This document shows positions 36,411-42,950 of a stretch of DNA of 42,950 nt, in pieces. Under the pieces are notes generated by a model. It had not been told where the DNA came from. It made no database searches and was given only the letters and a program-made list of their open reading frames with translations. Both the position numbers and the translations under genes were made by a program. Origin of the DNA: Gemmatimonadota bacterium (GTDB lineage Bacteria; Gemmatimonadota; Gemmatimonadetes; Gemmatimonadales; GWC2-71-9); NCBI GenBank assembly GCA_025350665.1, contig JANXXJ010000138.1:1-42950 (forward strand), written 5' to 3'. Position 1 is the stretch's first letter. Each line of letters starts with the position of its first letter.

Positions 36411-39400
36411 CTAGAACCTGACCCCGGTGCCGATCCGGACGATCCGCGGCGCCTGACGATTCCGTACGGCATTGAGCCGACCCGTGGCGAACGGGTCGGT
36501 TTCGCCGTTATAGGAGGTCTGGACCTCGGTGACGGCGTTGGCGCCGAGCAGATTGAAGCCGTCGAACGCCAGCACCAGACTGGTCCGTCCCAGGCCAAAT
36601 TCGCGCTCGAGGTGGAGATCGAGCGTCAGCTGCTTCGGGTAGGTGTAACTCCCTCGCGGCTGGACGAACATCCGCTGGCCGGTGGTGGTCTCGAAGAAGA
36701 AGCCGGGGATGAGCCGGTCCTTCTGGGGCCCGGGCAGGGCCTCGGCGTCAAACTGGTAGAGCAGATTGGACAGGGTGAGGGTCGGCGTGTAGTGGTCGCC
36801 GCTGGCGTAGGAGGCGAACACGCTGCCGCGGAACCGCGCGGGCAGGTTCCCGCCCAGGCGGGCCTTGATCTCGAGCCGGGCCTGATTGGCCAGGCGGCCG
36901 AACGCCTCGAATCCCTCGTTAGGCCGGACGTACGGACCGGCGGACGATCCGCCGTAGTCATCGGCGCCGACGACGGTGTTGAGGTTCCCGTCCAGGCGGG
37001 TGAGCGAGCCGCCGACGTCGAACCACCACGACGGATAGCGGGCCTGGAGCCGGAGCTCAAGCTGATCGAACCGGCGGACGGCATCGCCGACGTTGGTGAG
37101 GATGTTGTCGGGCCGGTAGGTCAGGGCATCGAGCTGGGCACCGGTCATGCCGGGTGGCGTGTACGGGCCAAGCAGCACGCCGGCCTTGACCAGATTCCAG
37201 TAGTAGATGATGTCTTCGTTCGACACCGCGAGTTGCCGGAGGGCCAGCGGCTTGCCGTTCAGGAAGAAGGGGCGGCCGAACCGGTCGAGCACCGTGACGT
37301 TGTAGAACATGGTGTAGTTGGACCCGGCATTCCGGTCCACCAGCGACACCATGTCCTCGTTCCGTCGGCGCAGGTACAGCGCTTCGACCTTCCACCGGGA
37401 GCCCCAGGTCTTCTCGAGGCCCAGCACACCCTGGCTGATGTAGGGCTGGTGATAGTTGGTGACGAGGCCGGTTTCGCTGAGACGGACGGTCTGGACTTTC
37501 TTGAACCGGCCAAGATTCGCCAACCGGTCGCGGTCGGCGAGGGTCAGCGTCGTGTTCGGGTCGGTGAACGCCGGACCCGAATATTCCCAGCGCTCTTCAT
37601 CCCGGTAGACCTGACTTCCCGCCGCCCGATCGAAGAAGCCCGCGAACATGCTCTGGTGGTAGAGCCCCCAATGTGCTTTGGCCACCAGCGATCCGTCCGC
37701 GGTGAGGGCGTAGTTGAGGCCGATCCGCGGTTCGAGGGCGCTGGTTCGAACCACGGGCATGAAGGCACCGCCGGTGCCGATCAGGTCTCCGGCCCAGCGA
37801 CCGAGCCGAATGCCCGGGTTCAGGTTCAACCGCGGGGTGATCCGGATGTAGTCCTGGATATACGCCGCGTCATTCCGAACCCGGGAGTCGAGGGTGATGT
37901 CACCGCCCCAGGTCGACGTGATGACGCCGTTGAAGACCCAGGTGGACGGGAGCGCGGGATCGAAGGCGGGCGGCCGGTCACGAATCGCGGGCCGCCACGT
38001 CACGCCGCCGTTCCGTTCCCGGAAGAAACTCCAGCGCCCGCTGCTGAGCTCGGCGCCGATCTTGAAATGGTGCTCGACGGTACCGGTGGTGACGAAGAGA
38101 TCCCACGCCGCGGTAGCCGCGAGGTTCCGCGGGCTCCGGGTTTCCGAGAAGGCGGCGTTCTGGTATTCGCGGGGGTCGATTTCGTTCAGCAGCTGGACGC
38201 CCGGTGCCGTGGTGCTGCCATACGGCTCGCGGCGATCGGACCCGTCGAGCGCGGAGACCTTGACCTCGAGGAAACTCCGCGATGAAAACGTGCGCTGCCA
38301 GGACAGGCTGCCGAGCCAGGTGCCGGCGTCCAGGCGGTTGGTGGCGGCGGGCACTTTGAAGCCGGTCTGGCCGAAGCGATCGGTGGTGGTTTCGAAGCGC
38401 GAGAGGGACGCGACCAGCGCATCCCGCGGCCCCGGCTGCCAGTTGAGCTTGGCGAGAAAGCGGTGATCGGTTTCCGCCGGAGGGCTCGGCACGAAGGTGC
38501 CCCCGAGTTCGGGGACCTGGTTCAGGACCCGGAGATCGCGCGAGATCACCTGGCCGAACAGCGCGTAGAAGAGCCGGTCCTTGATCAGCGGTCCCCGAAT
38601 GTGGCCGTCGAATTCGACCCGGCCGCTCACCTCGGAGCCGACCTCGCCCGGCACCAGGTTGGACCCGTTCAATCGGTGATTCTCCGCGTTGGCCCGGAGT
38701 CCGCCTTCGAAGCGGTTGGTGCCGGACTTGGTCACCAGGTTCACGATCCCGCCCTGGAAGTTGCCGTGCTCGGCGCCGGCCCCGATGCCGCGGACCTGGA
38801 CCTCCTCGATCCAGGTGACGCCGGGCTGGATCAGGTCACCCCCGCTGCCGGGGTGGTTCACGGCGATGCCATCGAGTTGATAGTTGTTGGCCTGCGCAGT
38901 GGCGCCGCCCCAGACCTGATCGGGCCGGGCGCCGATCGCGTAGCGCACCAGGTCGCGGGAGTCGTTCGGCAGCGGGAGCAGAGCGAGTTCTCGCGCGCCG
39001 ACGGCGGTGCCGAACTCGGTGCGTTCGCGATCGATGCTGAGAGCCGGGGCGGTGACGACGATGGCGTCCAGCCTGGTGGCGACGGCTTCGAGGCGGATCG
39101 TGAGGCGGGTGACGCTGCCGGCCTCGACGGTCACATTTTCCACGACGGTGGGGCGGTATCCGATTCTCCGGACGCCGATCCGGTAGTCTCCCGGGGGCAG
39201 AAACCCGATCCGGAAATGCCCGGCAGAATCCGCGAGGGCTTCGCGGCGGAAGCCGACGACGGTCCGGGCGACTTCGACCGTGGCCGACGGGACCGGCCGC
39301 CCATCCTGGCCGTGGACCTGGCCCTGAATGGCGCCGGTGCTGGCGATCTGGGCGGCAGCGGGCGCGGTGACCGCCCCGACCAGGGCTCCAGCGAACGCGA

Positions 39401-39416
39401 TCAGGGTGCGTCGCAT
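36411..39416 (-). CDS. TonB-dependent receptor with N-terminal carboxypeptidase-regulatory-like domain (Oar-like)
   Basis: IQGQVHGQDGRPVPSATVEV ... RIGYRPTVVENVTVEAG; plug NNYQLDGIAVNHPGSGG; C-terminal barrel ending in F. Confidence 0.9.
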   Translation of the reverse strand: MRRTLIAFAGALVGAVTAPAAAQIASTGAIQGQVHGQDGRPVPSATVEVARTVVGFRREALADSAGHFRIGFLPPGDYRIGVRRIGYRPTVVENVTVEAGSVTRLTIRLEAVATRLDAIVVTAPALSIDRERTEFGTAVGARELALLPLPNDSRDLVRYAIGARPDQVWGGATAQANNYQLDGIAVNHPGSGGDLIQPGVTWIEEVQVRGIGAGAEHGNFQGGIVNLVTKSGTNRFEGGLRANAENHRLNGSNLVPGEVGSEVSGRVEFDGHIRGPLIKDRLFYALFGQVISRDLRVLNQVPELGGTFVPSPPAETDHRFLAKLNWQPGPRDALVASLSRFETTTDRFGQTGFKVPAATNRLDAGTWLGSLSWQRTFSSRSFLEVKVSALDGSDRREPYGSTTAPGVQLLNEIDPREYQNAAFSETRSPRNLAATAAWDLFVTTGTVEHHFKIGAELSSGRWSFFRERNGGVTWRPAIRDRPPAFDPALPSTWVFNGVITSTWGGDITLDSRVRNDAAYIQDYIRITPRLNLNPGIRLGRWAGDLIGTGGAFMPVVRTSALEPRIGLNYALTADGSLVAKAHWGLYHQSMFAGFFDRAAGSQVYRDEERWEYSGPAFTDPNTTLTLADRDRLANLGRFKKVQTVRLSETGLVTNYHQPYISQGVLGLEKTWGSRWKVEALYLRRRNEDMVSLVDRNAGSNYTMFYNVTVLDRFGRPFFLNGKPLALRQLAVSNEDIIYYWNLVKAGVLLGPYTPPGMTGAQLDALTYRPDNILTNVGDAVRRFDQLELRLQARYPSWWFDVGGSLTRLDGNLNTVVGADDYGGSSAGPYVRPNEGFEAFGRLANQARLEIKARLGGNLPARFRGSVFASYASGDHYTPTLTLSNLLYQFDAEALPGPQKDRLIPGFFFETTTGQRMFVQPRGSYTYPKQLTLDLHLEREFGLGRTSLVLAFDGFNLLGANAVTEVQTSYNGETDPFATGRLNAVRNRQAPRIVRIGTGVRF

Positions 39417-39424
39417 CGCCTGGT

Positions 39425-40720
39425 TCAGCGGCGAAGGCCCGGGCGCATGGCCATTTCGACCTCGGTGGCCGTGTACGGCAGTCCCGGGGTCAGCACCTTG
39501 TAGCCGTTCGGCTCGATCAGGATCATGTCCTCGAGATAGAACCCATCGCCATCGACGGCGTACATGATTTCATAGGCCACGGTCATTCCGGTCCTGAGCA
39601 CGGCGGACAGGCCCTCGGCGTCATCGAGCCCCACGCCATGGATCTCCCACGCGTCGGTCCCGTTAGGGCCGAGCAGGAATTCGGCGGCCCGTTTGCCTTC
39701 AGCGGTCTTGAGGCCGGGTGCGAGCGCCCGGATCCGGTTCAGGGCGGCCTGATAGACCTCGGTGGTGCGGGCGCCATCCTTGAGAACGGTGAGGCCGGCC
39801 CGGTATCCCGCGATGAAGAGATCCCAGGCTTCGCGTTGGCCCGGGGTGAAATGCCCGCTCACCGGCGCGGTGCGGCCGACGTCGCCCATGTAGCGATCGA
39901 CCTGGCAGCCGACGTCGACCCGGACCACGTCGCCGGCCTTCATCACGCGGTCGTGATTGTCGTAGTCGATGAAGGAGTTGAATAGATCGGTAAAGACGGC
40001 GTGCGGCCCGGACATGGTCCAGGGCCAGAATGAATGGCGCCCGCCGGCCTCGATGCATGACGCGATCACCTTGAGCTCGGCCTGCCGCTGCCGGGCGCCC
40101 GGCCGGAGGGCCCGGAGACCGGCCAGCATCGCGTTGCCGCTCATGGCGCCGACCCGGGAAAGGATGGCGACTTCGCCGGCGTCCTTGATCTCCCGGAGTG
40201 GCCGCGTCACCCCAAGGCCCGAGCCCACGTCGCGGGACCAGCCGAGGTTCCTGAGGTAACCCTCCCAGCGGGCGACGGTCCCGGCCATGGGGGCCGGGCC
40301 GCGGGCCTGGCCCCGGTAGTCGTTAGGCGAGACCAGGATGCCCGCCGCGGTCGGGAAGTGGCGCCGGAGCCAGAGATCGAGCGAGTCGACCGGGAGGACC
40401 TGGTCGAAGCCCGGGGTGGGCGACGGCGGCCGGGTGATCGCCGGGTGGGGCTGGCCGACGAACAGTGTGGCGCTCCGTGACGCGCCATCGAGCACCAGGA
40501 CGTTCCCGACCACATCGCCCAGGCCGGTGAAATAGAAGAAGTCGGTGGCCTGCTGGAAACCGGCGCCGTCGTCACCCTTGAAGGAGGACTGGGCCGGCAC
40601 GATCAGGAGCTGGGCGCCCAGGGCGCCCAGCGCGGCGGCCCGCCGGGCGGGGAAGTCGGCGGCCGAAGCCGGCGGGCCGCCGATCACGGCCTGCGCGGCC
40701 AGCAGCAGATGTATCATCAT
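39425..40720 (-). CDS. M24 family (Xaa-Pro aminopeptidase-like) protein
   Basis: Creatinase/aminopeptidase fold; metal ligands VRVDVGCQVDRYMGDVGRT, EIHGVG, AYEIMY, YLEDMILI. Confidence 0.85.
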   Translation of the reverse strand: MMIHLLLAAQAVIGGPPASAADFPARRAAALGALGAQLLIVPAQSSFKGDDGAGFQQATDFFYFTGLGDVVGNVLVLDGASRSATLFVGQPHPAITRPPSPTPGFDQVLPVDSLDLWLRRHFPTAAGILVSPNDYRGQARGPAPMAGTVARWEGYLRNLGWSRDVGSGLGVTRPLREIKDAGEVAILSRVGAMSGNAMLAGLRALRPGARQRQAELKVIASCIEAGGRHSFWPWTMSGPHAVFTDLFNSFIDYDNHDRVMKAGDVVRVDVGCQVDRYMGDVGRTAPVSGHFTPGQREAWDLFIAGYRAGLTVLKDGARTTEVYQAALNRIRALAPGLKTAEGKRAAEFLLGPNGTDAWEIHGVGLDDAEGLSAVLRTGMTVAYEIMYAVDGDGFYLEDMILIEPNGYKVLTPGLPYTATEVEMAMRPGLRR

Positions 40721-40732
40721 CAGATTCGAGCC

Positions 40733-42688
40733 TCAGGGGGTGGTGCCGGGGCGGAGGTGGCGGTCGAACCATCGGACCGACCGCTCGACCCGGTCCCGGA
40801 TATGGGCCGGATTGGTCATCCGGTGGCCTTCGTCGGCGTAAACCATGAATTCGGTTTCGACGCCATTGGCCTCAAGTCCCTTCCAGAATTCGTAGGACTG
40901 GGGCGTCGGGGTCTCGACGTCCTTCTCACCGACCAGGATCAGGGCCGGGGTCTTCGCGTTCTTGATGAACGTCATCGGCGCGCTCCGGGCGTAAACCGCC
41001 GGATCGTCGTAGATCGTGGCGCCGAAGTAGCCCAGCAGCCACTCGTTGATGCCGTTCTGGGCCCAGTAGCTCTGCCAGTTGGCGAGACCGGCGCCGGCCA
41101 CGGCTGTCTTGAAGCGATGGGTCTGGGTCACGGCCCACATCGTCATGTAGCCGCCGTAGCTCCAGCCGGTGATGCCGACGCGCGCGGTGTCGATCGGCGC
41201 TCGCCGTGCGGCCTCGTCCAGACCGGTCAGGATGTCACGCAGGTCGCCGTAGCCGAAGTCCTTCACGTTGGCTCGGGTGAACGCCTGACCAAAGCCCTGG
41301 CTCCCGCGCGGATTGGGGAGGAAGATGAAGTAGCCCCGGTCGAGGAGCGCCTGCTCCGTGGCGTTCCCGGCGGTGAACCAGTGCGGCACATGCGCCGCCG
41401 CGGGGCCGCCGTGGACCACGACGACCATCGGGTAGCGCCGGCCCGGATCGAATTGCCTGGGCGGAATCAGCCAACCCTGGATGGTGAGCGTGTCGCTTCG
41501 CCAGTGCAGGCTCTCGGCCTTGCCCCAGCCGGGGGTGAGGCCGTCGTTCACGTGGGTCAACTGCTTCCACTCGCCGATCGGGCCGGTCCAGATCTCGGGT
41601 GGGTGTTCGTAGGATTGCCGGATCAGGGCCGAGGTCTTCCCGTCGCTGGAGAGGCCAAGGGTGCCGGAGTAGGCGTCGGGGGCGGCGCTGATCGCCTCGC
41701 CGCCTTGCCACCGGACTGCGTGGGTTCCGGTGACCGGGTCGACGGTCCCGATGCCGCTGCCGCCATCGGCCCAGGCGGTGAACACGATGGTGTTGCCCCG
41801 CCAGGCCAGCCAGTCGGGCGACACTTTGATGTCGGGCGTCAGGTTCCGGGGCCGCCCGCCGTCGGCGTCGATCAGATAGACGTCGCCGCCCGGCGCCACT
41901 TCGTCGCTCAACAATCCGCCGAGATACGCAATCCGCTTTCCGTCCGGCGACCATACCGGCGAGGCGATCTGCATGCCAGGCGCGCCGAGCGAGCGCGGCG
42001 CGGTGCCGTCCGCGGGCATGATCCAGATTTCGTCGGTGTACCAGCCGGTGTCGCCCTGGCCGGGAGCGGCGGTGGCCGCGAACCGGCTGCCGTCGGGGGA
42101 CCACTCGAACTCGTGGACGTAGAGATCGGGCCGCGAGATCTGGCGGAGCGCGCCCGATTCGACGTCGACGATCGCAATCCGCTGGATGTCGAACTTGAGG
42201 CCGATCAATCCGGTGTCGCGAGCCTGGGGGGCGAGCGGCCCCGACGGACGGGTTGGGTTTTCGGTATAGAGAAAGGCAATCTTCCGGCCGTCCGGCGACC
42301 AGCGGAGCCGGGCCACATTGCCGCGAAGCCCGGCCACCCGGCGGACCGCCGCGGGGGCGCGCCCCGTCACGTACAGCTCGGGCCGGCCGTTGGCGATGGC
42401 GAGGAACGCGAGCCGACCGCCATCGGGCGACCAGGCGAGGCTCCGCGGTGATCCGGCGGTGACGATACGTCTGGCCGGGCCGGCGGCCGTGCTGCCGAGG
42501 TTCAGGCCGACCGGGTCGGCCGCGGTTCGCGGTCCGACCCAGGCGACGGTGGCGCCGTCAGGCGTCAGGGCGAGTTCGGTGAAGCCGCGGGCTTCAGGTG
42601 TCTTGCCGCGCTGCGCGGCCACCGGAAGGACGGCGACTGGGAGTGAGACGAGGACGAGCAGGGCAGCGGAGCGGATCAACCGAATCAT
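40733..42688 (-). CDS. S9 family peptidase (prolyl oligopeptidase-like), secreted
   Basis: SPDG propeller repeats; GWSYGGYMTMW elbow; GEKDVETPTPQS; YADEGHRMTNPAH. Confidence 0.92.
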   Translation of the reverse strand: MIRLIRSAALLVLVSLPVAVLPVAAQRGKTPEARGFTELALTPDGATVAWVGPRTAADPVGLNLGSTAAGPARRIVTAGSPRSLAWSPDGGRLAFLAIANGRPELYVTGRAPAAVRRVAGLRGNVARLRWSPDGRKIAFLYTENPTRPSGPLAPQARDTGLIGLKFDIQRIAIVDVESGALRQISRPDLYVHEFEWSPDGSRFAATAAPGQGDTGWYTDEIWIMPADGTAPRSLGAPGMQIASPVWSPDGKRIAYLGGLLSDEVAPGGDVYLIDADGGRPRNLTPDIKVSPDWLAWRGNTIVFTAWADGGSGIGTVDPVTGTHAVRWQGGEAISAAPDAYSGTLGLSSDGKTSALIRQSYEHPPEIWTGPIGEWKQLTHVNDGLTPGWGKAESLHWRSDTLTIQGWLIPPRQFDPGRRYPMVVVVHGGPAAAHVPHWFTAGNATEQALLDRGYFIFLPNPRGSQGFGQAFTRANVKDFGYGDLRDILTGLDEAARRAPIDTARVGITGWSYGGYMTMWAVTQTHRFKTAVAGAGLANWQSYWAQNGINEWLLGYFGATIYDDPAVYARSAPMTFIKNAKTPALILVGEKDVETPTPQSYEFWKGLEANGVETEFMVYADEGHRMTNPAHIRDRVERSVRWFDRHLRPGTTP

Positions 42689-42779
42689 GGACGGGCCAGG
42701 CCTGGGATAGGGGATTCCTGTGACTCAATGGAAGCCCCGCCGCACCCTCCGTCAAGAGGCGTCCGTCCCGGATCGACGA

Positions 42780-42950
42780 TCAGGGCCCGAGGGCCGCAAC
42801 GACCTGGCGGCCGAGGGCCTGGATCGCGGCCCGGTCGGCCACGGGGGCTTTTCGGTCGGCTTCGACCAGCAGGGTGGTGACGGCGGCGAGCGCCTCGGCC
42901 TGAACGCTCGGGGCCGGGCGATCGCCGCCGGCGCGGCGCTCGAGCAGGTG
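42780..42950 (-). CDS. C-terminus of a CDS entering from the right edge (unknown product)
   Basis: Minus-strand open frame HLLERRAGGDRPAPSVQAEALAAVTTLLVEADRKAPVADRAAIQALGRQVVAALGP*; not in the ORF track. Confidence 0.5.
   Translation of the reverse strand, partial: HLLERRAGGDRPAPSVQAEALAAVTTLLVEADRKAPVADRAAIQALGRQVVAALGP

Noticed and set aside
36612-38285. 557-aa plus-strand ORF inside the TonB receptor gene
   Set aside because: Antisense GC-frame artefact; the minus-strand receptor has full domain architecture.
4455-40328. Reading the GTTAGGC/GCCTAAC copies as integron attC sites or gene cassettes
   Set aside because: The copies fit the core consensus but are isolated by kilobases, many lie inside conserved coding sequence, and no paired imperfect inverted repeats or integrase are present.
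40709-42451. 580-aa plus-strand ORF opposite the S9 gene at 40733-42688
   Set aside because: Antisense shadow ORF without recognisable domains.
42689-42780. Possible TTGACG-17-TCCATT promoter for the S9-M24-TonB operon
   Set aside because: The -10 match is only 3/6, too weak to list as a feature without TSS data.

Overview
This is a high-GC, densely packed bacterial chromosomal segment. No rRNA, tRNA, CRISPR array, transposase or phage gene was seen. Gene content and style (many S9 peptidases, DUF5107-TPR, an Oar-like TonB receptor, an LVxxxIHGV-repeat protein) suggest a Gemmatimonadota-like organism, but this is inference from family content only. Left to right the window holds: a DUF6067/GH-like protein coupled to a DUF5107-TPR protein; a photolyase-related protein; DUF1801; an internally deleted DPP4-like remnant; a secreted protein with nine 29-aa repeats; a methyltransferase/DinB pair; a divergent EF-G-like GTPase; a cupredoxin; an MFS transporter; a VapBC-type module; an NfeD/flotillin pair; a peptidase region (S9, HGSNAT-like acyltransferase, S9, small membrane protein, S9); a beta-propeller (NHL-like) protein with two C-terminal echoes nearby; gluQ; a second MFS transporter; a lytic transglycosylase; a D-aminoacylase-like amidohydrolase; a diheme cytochrome c; a hypothetical exported protein; a PilT-like ATPase; and a tight S9 / M24 / TonB-receptor operon. 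The observations I would follow up first are: (1) an octamer, CGTTAGGC, far more frequent than base composition predicts and repeatedly carried by rare codons and stop codons; (2) ghost or mini copies of the beta-propeller C-terminus; (3) a DPP4-like gene collapsed to its two ends; (4) the S9-acyltransferase-S9 coupled triad and the S9-M24-TonB operon, whose M24 enzyme lacks both catalytic histidines; (5) several dyad or switch-like structures at gene starts. All family calls are by eye from sequence motifs; no search was run.
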